A stretch of DNA of 64,000 bases from NCBI GenBank assembly GCA_030584025.1, contig CP129487.1:3377001-3441000 (forward strand), read 5' to 3'. The position numbers and the translations under genes were made by a program. The DNA is from Cyclobacteriaceae bacterium (GTDB lineage Bacteria > Bacteroidota > Bacteroidia > Cytophagales > Cyclobacteriaceae). Under the pieces are notes generated by a model. It was given only the letters and a program-made list of their open reading frames with translations, made no database searches and was not told the origin of the DNA. Position 1 is the stretch's first letter. The number at the start of each line of letters is the position of its first letter. This document shows, piece by piece, positions 25,408 to 34,110 of this stretch.

Positions 25408-26534
25408 GTTATCGTTCAATTGATTTTACTTCACTTGTGACGGATGTCACAGGAGGCAAAAAGAAATACCAAACTTCAGAATATCAGAAGGTCGGTTTGA
25501 TACCTGTTGTTGATCAGGGAAAGGAGACGATTGCCGGCTTCGTAAATGAAGACGACTACACAATCAACGTAAAAAAGCCGTATGTAATTTTTGGTGATCA
25601 CACTAAGACGATAAAGTATATCGATTTTCCTTTTGTGCTTGGTGCAGATGGTGTGAAGGTGCTTGAAACGGTCGATGAGTTGCATCCAAAATATCTTTAC
25701 TATTTTCTTCAAACGATTAAGCTTCCGGATGCTGGGTACAATAGGCATTTCAAATATTTGAAGGAAACAAAAATCCCTCTCCCTCCCTTACCCATTCAGA
25801 AAAAGATTGCTGCCATTCTCGACAAAGCCGATAGCCTCCGCCAGAAAGACAAACAATTGCTCGAGCACTACGACAAACTCGCGCAAAGCATTTTTCATGA
25901 TATGTTTGGTGATCCGGTAATGAACGCGAAGGGTTGGGATAGGCTACAACTCAGCTCAGTCTGCGTACAAATCACTGACGGTACGCACTTCTCTCCACCT
26001 CCTTCGGATTCTGGAGTACCATATATAACAGCAAAGCACCTGAAGCTTTCAGGCCTAGATTTCTATTCAGATCCAACGTATGTTTCACTTGAAGAACATC
26101 AAAAAATCTTTGCACGATGCCGTCCGGAAAAAGGTGATGTTTTATATATCAAGGACGGAGCAACGACAGGAATTGCCGCGATAAATCATTATGATTTTGA
26201 ATTCAGCATGCTCTCTAGTTTAGCATTAATAAAGCCAGATGGGAAAAATTTGAATAATTACTACCTAAAAAGTTGGCTGAATCATGAAAAAGTAAAGGAG
26301 AATCTGATTCGGAACTACATGGCCGGAGCTGCAATTAAGAGATTTACATTGTCTAAAATTAATCTGTTTGAGATTCCGTTACCACCAATGTCTCTACAAT
26401 CAGAATTCAAACGAAAGATTGAGAAGATAGAATCGTCTACTTCAATTGTACTTAAATCATATAAGCAATCCGATTTTTTATTCCAAGGTCTACTCCAAAA
26501 AGCCTTTAAAGGGGAGTTGGTAAAAGAATCGTAA
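25404..26534 (+). CDS. hsdS: Type I restriction-modification specificity subunit HsdS
   Basis: A 376-residue subunit that sets the bipartite DNA target of the HsdMR complex. It has two target-recognition domains, about residues 1-130 and 180-340, each followed by a helical spacer: IPLPPLPIQKKIAAILDKAD with KDKQLLEHYDKLAQSIF, and IPLPPMSLQSEFKRKIEKIE. The two recognition domains are AT-rich while the central spacer at 25795-25920 is GC-rich, as expected when recognition domains are exchanged by recombination. It overlaps hsdM by 4 bases and ends 47 bases before hsdR. Confidence 0.93.
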   Translation: MSYRSIDFTSLVTDVTGGKKKYQTSEYQKVGLIPVVDQGKETIAGFVNEDDYTINVKKPYVIFGDHTKTIKYIDFPFVLGADGVKVLETVDELHPKYLYYFLQTIKLPDAGYNRHFKYLKETKIPLPPLPIQKKIAAILDKADSLRQKDKQLLEHYDKLAQSIFHDMFGDPVMNAKGWDRLQLSSVCVQITDGTHFSPPPSDSGVPYITAKHLKLSGLDFYSDPTYVSLEEHQKIFARCRPEKGDVLYIKDGATTGIAAINHYDFEFSMLSSLALIKPDGKNLNNYYLKSWLNHEKVKENLIRNYMAGAAIKRFTLSKINLFEIPLPPMSLQSEFKRKIEKIESSTSIVLKSYKQSDFLFQGLLQKAFKGELVKES

Positions 26535-26581
26535 ACATTTAACTTTAGTAAGATGTAGCAATAGCAACCCCCAGCTAAAAG

Positions 26582-29500
26582 ATGGCCTCTAACTTCTCTT
26601 TCCTGCAACCGGATTTTCCGGGTTTATACGAGCTTTGCAATGATGCAGAAAACGCTGCGCTCACTCAGCCGGAAGTGTCGCTCATGCTGTCGCGCAAAAG
26701 CCTGGAGGGAATTGTCAAGTCCATCTACAACATCGAAAGCCTTCCGTATCCAACTTTAAAGGATGAAAAGGCAAAACATACGCTCGGGGTATTGCTTTTT
26801 AATCCACAGTTTCTAACTCACACACAGCTTGCCCAGCTTGTGGTAAGGGATGAATATGAGAAACGTCACAACACTGGTGTGCTGCAAAGCGCAGAGCTGG
26901 TGCTCAACGCGGGTAATGACACCGTTCATTTAGACCATGCCTTCGATCCGCGCCAGAGCGCAGGTAAATCAAAACCCGATAAGGCCAAAGTAATTCTCCG
27001 CAATCTTCACAACGTAGCCACTTGGTTTTATTATCGCTACGCAGGACCTTCCGGAACTCAGGTAAACGCGTTCGACCTGTGCTTCGTAAAGGCTGCGCCT
27101 GCAGTCGATCTCGCAAGGGTGGCGTCTCTCGATCTCGAGAACCTTAAAAAGCAGAAGAGCAATGAAGAGCTTAAGAAGCAATCATCCACAGGCAAGCCGC
27201 ATGTACTGGCCATCGATGAAAAGCAAACACGCAAAGATTATATTGACCTTGCACTGATGGATGCAGGCTGGGATCTCAATGCACCGAATGTGCAGGAGTA
27301 TCTGCTTCCCAGCGGCAAACGCGCAGACTATGTGCTTTGGGGAAATGATGGTAAACCGCTTGCCGTGGTCGAGGCGAAGCGAACCATGCACGATGCGAAA
27401 GTGGGTCGCGGCCAGGCCGAAGGTTATGCCAATGAGCTCGAACAACAATTCGCACAACGTCCTATCATTTTCTACACCAACGGGTTAACGATTTGGTTGT
27501 GGGATGATCACCCCGCAACAGGCTACATTCAACGACCAGTCAATGGCTTCTACCGGAAAGGCGAGCTCGAACGACTCATCAGTCGAAGAGAACGAAAGCC
27601 ATTACTTATCTCCAACATCAACAACAACATCATCGACCGCCTTTATCAGACTAAAGCGCTCGAAAGTGTTGCAGAAGCTTTTACCACAGAAAAACTTCGT
27701 GCTGCTCTTTTGGTGATGGCAACGGGATCGGGTAAAACACGCACAGCTGCGGCATTGGTCGATTTCCTCAGCAAAGCCCACTGGATCAAGAACGTGCTCT
27801 TTATTGCTGACCGGGATTTTCTCGTTACCCAAGCCAAAGGCGACTTCAATCAATATCTTGTAGATTATTCATTGAGCGACTTGCGCGATGACAAAGATCC
27901 ATTACGGAGTCGTATCGTGTTTTCAACCTATCAAACGCTTCACAACCTGATCGATAATGCCCGCGAAGATGATGGAAGCAGAACCATTGGCCCCGGTGTT
28001 TTCGACCTGATCATTTTTGATGAAATCCATCGAAGTGTGTATAACAAGTACAAGGCGATCTTCTATTACTTCGATGGCTTCAAAGTCGGGCTCACGGCAA
28101 CACCGAAGAAGGACAAAGACCGGAACACGTATAAGATATTCGGCTTAGAGGATAAGGACCCGACTTATTCATTCGAACTTGAAGAAGGAGTTGCCCTTGG
28201 CGTGCTGAAGCCATTTAAGAAAGTACCTGTTCAGACCAAGTTTTATTCAGAAGGCATCACCTACAAAGACCTGAAGAACGATGAAGAGAAGGCTGAATAC
28301 GAAGTCAAGTTTGCCGACCCAGATACAGGAGAAATCCCCGATGCAGTAGCAGCTTCTCAGGTTCACCAATGGATCATGAATAAAGATACGGTTCGCATGA
28401 TTCTTGAAAAGCTTATGGAAAAAGGCCTACGCGTAGCAGGAGGTGAACGAATTGGTAAAACAATCATTTTTGTAAGCAAGCACGATCATGCTAAGTTTGT
28501 TGAAACCGTGTTTGATGAGCTTTATCCTGAGCACGGTGGAAAACTTCTTAGGGTGATCGATGGAAAGGATAAGTCAAAGTATGATGATTTCAGAACAGCC
28601 GAAAAACTGCCACAGATAGCCATTACGGAAGACTTGCTTGAGACCGGAGTAAATATTCCAGAAATCGTGAACCTGGTATTCTGTAAACCGGTTCGATCCT
28701 ATACAAAGTTCTGGCAAATGCTTGGTCGTGGAACACGGCCGGTAAAAGATCTCTTCGGTCCCGGGTTCGATAAGGAATACTTCCTCGTTTTCGACTGGTG
28801 TCGGAATTTTGAATTCTTTGATGAAAACCCAGAAATAGATAGTAGTAGTCGAAACCAGATGTTAAGTGAACGCTATTTTAATATGCGTCTAAAACTTGGT
28901 CGCGCATTAGCCGAGCAAGATGACAACTCGTTACATGAGCTTGGTACCAAAATGCTTGATGAATTGCATAAAGAAGTACAGTTACTTGATACGAGGAGCT
29001 ATTTAGTTAAGGCAGAGCTTCCTTACGTAGAGAAATATAAGAGCTTCGAAAATTGGTATGCACTTGGTAAGCCTGCTGTTAGGGAAATTATAGAGCACAT
29101 AAGTCCATTGATCCGTTTTCAGAACGATGAAGAAATTGAAGAAGATGCTTTGCGTTTTGATATTAACATAATGAGTCTGCAAGAGCAACGTCTTAGGAAG
29201 GATCCTGGAGAAGTATTGAGTGCAACACGTATTAGGCGAATAGCAGAAGGTCTGTTCAAAAAAAGGACTGTTGAAGCTATTAAAGCAAAGGAAACTCTGA
29301 TTCGTTCTTTGATGCGGGAAGAATATTGGAGTAGCGTATCATTACCTGAACTTGAAAAGGTTCGTACTGAGCTACGTGACCTGATTCGATTTGTTGATAA
29401 AGATGAGAAGCGCACCATTTACACCAACCTCACAGATACATTCACCGGAACCATGGCGGAAGAGGGAGCATCTACATACGCAAGCTTTACTTCAGCTGAC

Positions 29501-29956
29501 TACCTAAGGCGAATGGAAAACCTTATCCATCAGCACAAGAATGATCTCGTTGTGCAGAAAATAAGAACTGCTCAACCTATAACGGTAGAAGAGGCAAACA
29601 GACTTAATGACATATTTTTCTCAGAAAGTAGAATACAAGACCGAGAAGCTTACTTAAAGGCGTTGGATGGTAAGCCATTAACTGAATTGATAAGGCGTTC
29701 GTTGGGCCTTGACCAGGAAGCAGCAAACGCAATCTTCAACAGTTTTGCTAAGGCGCATAATGCCACAACCGAACAGTTTTCAGTCCTTGAACTCTTGATT
29801 AATTCCTACGTCTCAAACGGTATTGTTGAAAAGGACATGCTGTACGAGTCGCCATTTGTTGATGATGGTAAGGGTCTTGATAACTTCTCCGACCAGGAGC
29901 GGAAGGAGCTATTACAGTTGATTGACCGCATAAATCAGAGTGTCCAGGTAGCGTAA
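26582..29956 (+). CDS. hsdR: Type I restriction endonuclease subunit HsdR
   Basis: An 1124-residue motor and nuclease subunit. The N-terminal 150 residues are a DUF4145-like domain (FPGLYELCNDAENAALTQPE). The nuclease core follows with ADYVLWGNDGKPLAVVEAKRT (Asp, then Glu-x-Lys). The helicase motor has Walker A ATGSGKT, motif II FDEIH, motif III GLTATP and motif VI QMLGRGTRP. The C-terminal 300 residues are helical and bind the methyltransferase. Length is normal for the family. The complex cuts DNA that lacks the HsdM mark after translocation. The gene shares its direction and probably its transcript with the four genes upstream. Confidence 0.95.
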   Translation: MASNFSFLQPDFPGLYELCNDAENAALTQPEVSLMLSRKSLEGIVKSIYNIESLPYPTLKDEKAKHTLGVLLFNPQFLTHTQLAQLVVRDEYEKRHNTGVLQSAELVLNAGNDTVHLDHAFDPRQSAGKSKPDKAKVILRNLHNVATWFYYRYAGPSGTQVNAFDLCFVKAAPAVDLARVASLDLENLKKQKSNEELKKQSSTGKPHVLAIDEKQTRKDYIDLALMDAGWDLNAPNVQEYLLPSGKRADYVLWGNDGKPLAVVEAKRTMHDAKVGRGQAEGYANELEQQFAQRPIIFYTNGLTIWLWDDHPATGYIQRPVNGFYRKGELERLISRRERKPLLISNINNNIIDRLYQTKALESVAEAFTTEKLRAALLVMATGSGKTRTAAALVDFLSKAHWIKNVLFIADRDFLVTQAKGDFNQYLVDYSLSDLRDDKDPLRSRIVFSTYQTLHNLIDNAREDDGSRTIGPGVFDLIIFDEIHRSVYNKYKAIFYYFDGFKVGLTATPKKDKDRNTYKIFGLEDKDPTYSFELEEGVALGVLKPFKKVPVQTKFYSEGITYKDLKNDEEKAEYEVKFADPDTGEIPDAVAASQVHQWIMNKDTVRMILEKLMEKGLRVAGGERIGKTIIFVSKHDHAKFVETVFDELYPEHGGKLLRVIDGKDKSKYDDFRTAEKLPQIAITEDLLETGVNIPEIVNLVFCKPVRSYTKFWQMLGRGTRPVKDLFGPGFDKEYFLVFDWCRNFEFFDENPEIDSSSRNQMLSERYFNMRLKLGRALAEQDDNSLHELGTKMLDELHKEVQLLDTRSYLVKAELPYVEKYKSFENWYALGKPAVREIIEHISPLIRFQNDEEIEEDALRFDINIMSLQEQRLRKDPGEVLSATRIRRIAEGLFKKRTVEAIKAKETLIRSLMREEYWSSVSLPELEKVRTELRDLIRFVDKDEKRTIYTNLTDTFTGTMAEEGASTYASFTSADYLRRMENLIHQHKNDLVVQKIRTAQPITVEEANRLNDIFFSESRIQDREAYLKALDGKPLTELIRRSLGLDQEAANAIFNSFAKAHNATTEQFSVLELLINSYVSNGIVEKDMLYESPFVDDGKGLDNFSDQERKELLQLIDRINQSVQVA

Positions 29957-30039
29957 GGCTCCCACTCTGACCAGATTTTTTTTCCTAAAACCTCGCTTTT
30001 TGGGCAAATCTCCCTATTTCAATAACAGGTCTTAAAGGT

Positions 30040-30054
30040 TGACATTAGATGTCA
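30040..30054 (+). promoter_or_regulatory. Palindrome upstream of the CBASS operon, candidate operator
   Basis: TGACAT-TAG-ATGTCA is a perfect palindrome 44 bases before the CD-NTase start. It shares the TGAC-N7-GTCA layout with the site at 20086-20102 upstream of the restriction operon, so one regulator may control both. Confidence 0.45.
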
Positions 30055-30098
30055 CACTTGCTGAGTTATTTTGAATATTCAGAATAACATAGTTCTAT

Positions 30099-31091
30099 AT
30101 GCGGCTTACAAATGGACAATTGCAGAATTTCATAACTCGGATCAAGCTGAGGAGAGACAATATGCCCAAATACCGAGATCAGATTAATAATCTGAGGGAA
30201 AAGCTTGAGGAAAAGATCAAGAATGACAAGAGGACCGGTCTCAAAGTTACTAGGTTTATCATAGCCGGGTCTTGGAAAAAACGCACAATCTTACGGCCAA
30301 CGGGAGAACACCCAATCGATGTGGACCTTGTTCTTTATGTTGAGGGAGACGAAAATTTACAGAATGACCTAAAAAAACTCCACGACTTTGTCGTGGAGTA
30401 TCTTAGTGAAATTTATCCGACCAAGGACATCAACCGCGATGTGGATGCAGAGGGTAATACCAAATCAATTAAGATCAAATTCACTGGTTCAGGTCTGGAA
30501 GTCGACATCGTACCGGTAGTACCCCTACCGACACCTAAGGAATATGTTGTACAGCCTCAGCGTGGCGGAGGCGGAAAAAAGTATGTCACCAGTGTCACAA
30601 AGCAATTGAGTTTCGCTGACGACAGAAGAACGCAGAACCCTTCTTTTACGGCTATCGTCCGAGCTGCAAAGTGGTGGCGGAATTATAAGGAACTTAAGCC
30701 AGTGGACGATGAAGCTGGAATTTCTTCATTCACGATCGAACTCATCGTTTCCCATTTAGAACAGACTAAAGGTTGCTCTGAAAACATAGAAGATGGATTG
30801 ATTCGATTCTTCAAGTTCTTAAGCGATCCCAATTTTCCGATTATTTCATTTAAGGATGCAATTGGGAAAGTGCCTGTGTTCAGCACGCCAATTTTTGTCG
30901 CTGACCCCACCAATAACGAAAACAATTCAGCTAAGAAGTTGGATGAGGAAACTTGGAAGGAAGTGATAACAGAAGCCAATGATGCCTTTGAGTCACTTTG
31001 TATCGCACAATCAAAAAACTTCGAGGGTGAAACAATTGACGAGTGGAAGCGGGTATTTGGATCATCATTTAACATTGAACCATTAGAATAA
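30099..31091 (+). CDS. CBASS cyclic oligonucleotide synthase (CD-NTase)
   Basis: A 330-residue CD-NTase of the SMODS nucleotidyltransferase group. On phage infection such enzymes make cyclic di- or trinucleotides that activate an effector. Active-site residues are visible: the GSWKKRT motif (Gly57-Ser58), Asp74 and Asp76 in PIDVDLVLY, and Asp136 in LEVDIVPVVP. The C-terminal helical OAS-like part follows. Operon partners (HORMA, TRIP13-like ATPase, 2TM effector) place it in type III CBASS, usually with clade C or D synthases; I cannot settle the clade by eye. It starts 142 bases after hsdR and has a palindrome upstream. Confidence 0.92.
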   Translation: MRLTNGQLQNFITRIKLRRDNMPKYRDQINNLREKLEEKIKNDKRTGLKVTRFIIAGSWKKRTILRPTGEHPIDVDLVLYVEGDENLQNDLKKLHDFVVEYLSEIYPTKDINRDVDAEGNTKSIKIKFTGSGLEVDIVPVVPLPTPKEYVVQPQRGGGGKKYVTSVTKQLSFADDRRTQNPSFTAIVRAAKWWRNYKELKPVDDEAGISSFTIELIVSHLEQTKGCSENIEDGLIRFFKFLSDPNFPIISFKDAIGKVPVFSTPIFVADPTNNENNSAKKLDEETWKEVITEANDAFESLCIAQSKNFEGETIDEWKRVFGSSFNIEPLE

Positions 31092-31092
31092 T

Positions 31093-31602
31093 ATGTATAA
31101 CACCTATACCAGTACATCAACCTATACCGTAGTTGATATTCGAAAAACATTCGAAGGTTTTAGTGCAGACTTTCGAATGATCGCAGCGCGCACTGAGAAG
31201 CTGTCAGGAAAAGACGTTGAGGATACATTACACGACATCATGGCCTGGGCCGAATCGAAGTACCTTGACTATGTAGATATAACTTTACTTGACCTGAGTA
31301 ATAAGCCAATACGAGCGGCACGATATACTGTGGACGAAAAAGGAAAAGCTGTACAAAGTGATAGGGCTGGAAGCAATGATTGGCCAAATGTGGCAAGTAC
31401 ATATTTAACTGTGATCGTCAAGAACAATAAAGCTTGGGATGGCCTTTCGAAGGAACAACAGTCAAAGTTCGAACAGGATAAAGGCTTTAGACGGAATTGG
31501 GGCCCTTCCACAATCGACAACTCTTATTCCCATTTATCAAAGACTGGAGCCCAAGTGTATGGCAGCAATGGTTACGAATTGAAAAAAGACAACTTCAAGT
31601 AA
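31093..31602 (+). CDS. cap7: CBASS HORMA-domain protein (Cap7)
   Basis: A 169-residue bacterial HORMA protein. Family motifs are YTVVDIRKTFEGFSADFRMI, KYLDYVDITLLD and QSDRAGSNDWPN. In type III CBASS it senses a phage peptide, closes on it, and activates the CD-NTase; the TRIP13-like ATPase next door reopens it. It starts 1 base after the CD-NTase stop and shares one base with the ATPase start (TAATG). Confidence 0.92.
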   Translation: MYNTYTSTSTYTVVDIRKTFEGFSADFRMIAARTEKLSGKDVEDTLHDIMAWAESKYLDYVDITLLDLSNKPIRAARYTVDEKGKAVQSDRAGSNDWPNVASTYLTVIVKNNKAWDGLSKEQQSKFEQDKGFRRNWGPSTIDNSYSHLSKTGAQVYGSNGYELKKDNFK

Positions 31603-32489
31603 TGGCAACTACAATTTTTGACAGTACAATAGAATTACCTAGTAACGCGGTGAGGGATAGAGCTGCTCATCTGATTGGATTTGAAACCAAATTCCAACGT
31701 ATACATGGTAACCTTAAATTACTCCTTGATCAGGAGGGCTTGGTTAAATGGAGCAAGCATTTTTATAAAACTGAATTACCGGTTATAAGTCAATTGATTG
31801 ACCGACATCCGCTGATAATCTTGGCGGGGGACGCGGGTACAGGAAAAACCGTATCTGCAGAAGCCATCGCTGACAGGATGGTGAGAGAGTTAGGGAAGGA
31901 AGGTTTCTTCCTTAAACTGAGTACAAGGGTTCGAGGCGAAGGATTACACGGTCAGATGGGTAACTTAGTGAACGATGCGTTCGACAAACTGAAAACTGAA
32001 GCGGGCAAAAAAAGACTGGCATTCCTTTTCATTGACGAAGCTGATGCTATTGCCACTACGCGCTCCACCATGCAAATGCACCAGGAGGAAAAGGCAGCTG
32101 TCAATACATTGATTCAAAAAATTGACGAGATAAGGGACTTAAAAGGTAGAGCTGTTGTCTTTATGTCAACCAACAGACTTCATTTCATAGATGAGGCAAT
32201 TGTAAGGCGTGCTGCTGTTGTACTAGAATTTCAAAGACCGTCATTCGAAGAAAGGATGGAACTCTTTGCAAAAAGTCTTGAGGGGGTTTCACTAAATGAA
32301 AGAGAGCTAAAGGAATTGGCGGATCTGACAGGGCCCGAGAAAAATAATGACATCAGTTACTCCTTTTCGGATATTCGATTAAGAATACTTCCGGAAGCGA
32401 TTGCTAAATGCTTTCCTAAAGAGGAGCTTACATTTAAAATCCTGAAAGAAACGATATCTCAAGTGAAACCTAGCCCCAAAATCATATGA
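31602..32489 (+). CDS. cap6: CBASS TRIP13-like AAA+ ATPase (Cap6)
   Basis: A 295-residue AAA+ ATPase that remodels the HORMA protein and switches CBASS signalling off. Walker A GDAGTGKT (residues 76-83), Walker B FLFIDEAD (141-148) and the sensor-1 region FMSTN are present. The chosen ATG at 31602 overlaps the HORMA stop by one base; longer starts inside the HORMA gene are not plausible. It overlaps the effector gene by 4 bases. Confidence 0.92.
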   Translation: MATTIFDSTIELPSNAVRDRAAHLIGFETKFQRIHGNLKLLLDQEGLVKWSKHFYKTELPVISQLIDRHPLIILAGDAGTGKTVSAEAIADRMVRELGKEGFFLKLSTRVRGEGLHGQMGNLVNDAFDKLKTEAGKKRLAFLFIDEADAIATTRSTMQMHQEEKAAVNTLIQKIDEIRDLKGRAVVFMSTNRLHFIDEAIVRRAAVVLEFQRPSFEERMELFAKSLEGVSLNERELKELADLTGPEKNNDISYSFSDIRLRILPEAIAKCFPKEELTFKILKETISQVKPSPKII

Positions 32490-33322
32490 AATATCTGTTA
32501 CAAATAATTGCCGCATCGCTCCTGATCATAGTCGGGAAATATTTCATGAGTGACGAGCTGCGTCCGGAATTTGTAGGGACTGGGTTAGCAATGTTTGTGT
32601 TGCTATTTACGGTCGAGCTAGCATATGATGGATACGCGAATCGCAATCGCATCTGGTTGGCAATAACGTGCTGGTGGTTGGGTTTATGGGGCGACCATGT
32701 CCGATTCTCGATGTCGTACCTTTACCGAATAAAAGTAAATGACAAGTACCTACTTGTGAAGAACTCAAACTGGGACCACTACCAACATGTTGGTGGTAAG
32801 TACAAAAGATTGGCACTGACACAAAAAGTTTTAAATGACTTTGATGCTATTGATGACATAAAGATGCCTACAAGCGGACTAAAGAAAGATGATCTTGCTG
32901 TCTTCGTTCCTGCAAAAAATGCCATCAAATTTATCGACTGGTTTAATAGTGCAAAGGATAGGGAAATTTCCCACTGGCGCGAATTCTATGAAGAGCTAAT
33001 CGAGGGTAAGGGTAAGCTTTTGGATCAAAAGGCGTTTCCCTATATTAATTATCATTTTAGAAAATCAATTATTACTCCCCTGAAGCGTGCGTCAAACTGG
33101 GATTGTTGGGAGATACTCCAGTATGACGTTCTGGATTTTATCCCCACCCCAGATCAAGAAAAGAAACTCGAAGAATTATATCAAAAAGGAGACACGGATT
33201 ATGTGAAATGGGCAGACGCTTCTCTCATTCAATCGTTGGGTTATGATAGTCGAAAGACTAAGACACTTTATAAAATTGGAGAGCACACAAAGTGGGCTTT
33301 GAATCTCAAATGGTCTGAATGA
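32486..33322 (+). CDS. cap14: CBASS effector: two-TM protein with SMODS-associated NUDIX-like domain (Cap14-like)
   Basis: A 278-residue protein with two N-terminal membrane helices (residues 2-20 and about 33-53) and a soluble domain. The segment YLYRIKVNDKYLLVKNS with the YQHVGGKYKRL loop matches the NUDIX-like sensor domain found beside CD-NTases. Cap14 effectors of this layout are thought to bind the cyclic nucleotide and open or damage the inner membrane, which kills the infected cell. It overlaps the ATPase stop by 4 bases. A short CCAC/GTGG stem with a T-run near 33396-33414 may end the operon. Confidence 0.85.
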   Translation: MKYLLQIIAASLLIIVGKYFMSDELRPEFVGTGLAMFVLLFTVELAYDGYANRNRIWLAITCWWLGLWGDHVRFSMSYLYRIKVNDKYLLVKNSNWDHYQHVGGKYKRLALTQKVLNDFDAIDDIKMPTSGLKKDDLAVFVPAKNAIKFIDWFNSAKDREISHWREFYEELIEGKGKLLDQKAFPYINYHFRKSIITPLKRASNWDCWEILQYDVLDFIPTPDQEKKLEELYQKGDTDYVKWADASLIQSLGYDSRKTKTLYKIGEHTKWALNLKWSE

Positions 33323-33597
33323 AGAATATTAGGAAGAATACCCTCAAACCCATACCCGTTTTGCCCTATTGAGTGAGAACATCTAATGAGGGATCCCACC
33401 AGGTGGTTTTTTTTTAGCTCGCCCTGGGCGACAAGCCGATTGAGTACGGTGAGGTGATTACAGCTGAGGTGGTCTGTAAGTTTAGAAGCAGTTAAATGGA
33501 TATATACTCGGGTTTATACATTTACCGAATGTAATCACTTTTAGAAACTAATTGATTTCTCTTATAATTCTAATAGGAATGAAATAATCCAAATCAA

Positions 33598-33957
33598 TTA
33601 ATCACTTTCTCTATTCCGAAAAAATTCAATAGTCTTCTGTCTATCAACTAGCTTCTCCATAATTATTACTAATCCTGAAAATGTAACTGGATCTAATGAT
33701 TTACACTCCGAGCAAAGTTTATCAAACTTTGAGAGATCATTTTCTTTAGCAATTAAAGCTTGCGGTTCAGAATTTGTGAAGTCTTCCTTACTAACTCCGA
33801 ATATATCCGCAATACGTTGTAGAACCTTTGGGCGGGGGTTAGCCCTGCCATTCTCATAACTTGTAATCATCACATGAGAAACCCCCACTTTATCAGCGAG
33901 CTCTCGTATGGTTAAGTTTTTGGCTAACCGAAATGACCGAATTTTATCACCAATCAT
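33598..33957 (-). CDS. XRE-family transcriptional regulator of the transposon
   Basis: A 119-residue protein with an N-terminal HTH_3 domain (IRSFRLAKNLTIRELADKVG, then SHVMITSYENGRANP) and a helical C-terminus that may dimerise. The ATG at 33957 is preferred because the HTH starts directly there and GGGGAC lies just upstream; the longer frame adds 14 residues without HTH character. It is divergent from the tns operon, with a promoter and a palindrome between, so it is the probable repressor of transposition genes. Confidence 0.85.
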   Translation of the reverse strand: MIGDKIRSFRLAKNLTIRELADKVGVSHVMITSYENGRANPRPKVLQRIADIFGVSKEDFTNSEPQALIAKENDLSKFDKLCSECKSLDPVTFSGLVIIMEKLVDRQKTIEFFRNRESD

Positions 33958-34011
33958 AAGCTGTCCCCTTCCAAAACTATCAAAAATGTTCAAAATCAAA
34001 GGTTAGCAAAA

Positions 34012-34019
34012 TATATTTG
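34012..34019 (+). promoter_or_regulatory. Bacteroidota-type -7 element for the tns operon
   Basis: TATATTTG is an exact TAnnTTTG match in the divergent region between the XRE gene and the tns operon. Transcription would begin near 34026, giving a leader of about 85 bases to the ATG at 34111. Confidence 0.55.
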
Positions 34020-34020
34020 G

Positions 34021-34038
34021 TAACATTTAATAAAGTTA
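34021..34038. promoter_or_regulatory. Imperfect palindrome over the tns start site, candidate XRE operator
   Basis: TAACATTTAATAAAGTTA pairs at six of nine positions (TAAC/GTTA outer arms). It follows the -7 element directly and covers the predicted transcription start, so a bound XRE protein would block the tns operon. Confidence 0.4.
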
Positions 34039-34110
34039 TTAGTAACTTTTGGTAGTTTTATATGTGTTTTGTTTTGGTCTTACAAAGTTAACCATTTAAA
34101 ATTTGACAAA

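Noticed and set aside
25436..25449. GTGAC-GGAT-GTCAC palindrome inside hsdS
   Set aside because: The spacer is 4 instead of 7 bases and it lies within coding sequence, so I do not count it with the two upstream TGAC palindromes.
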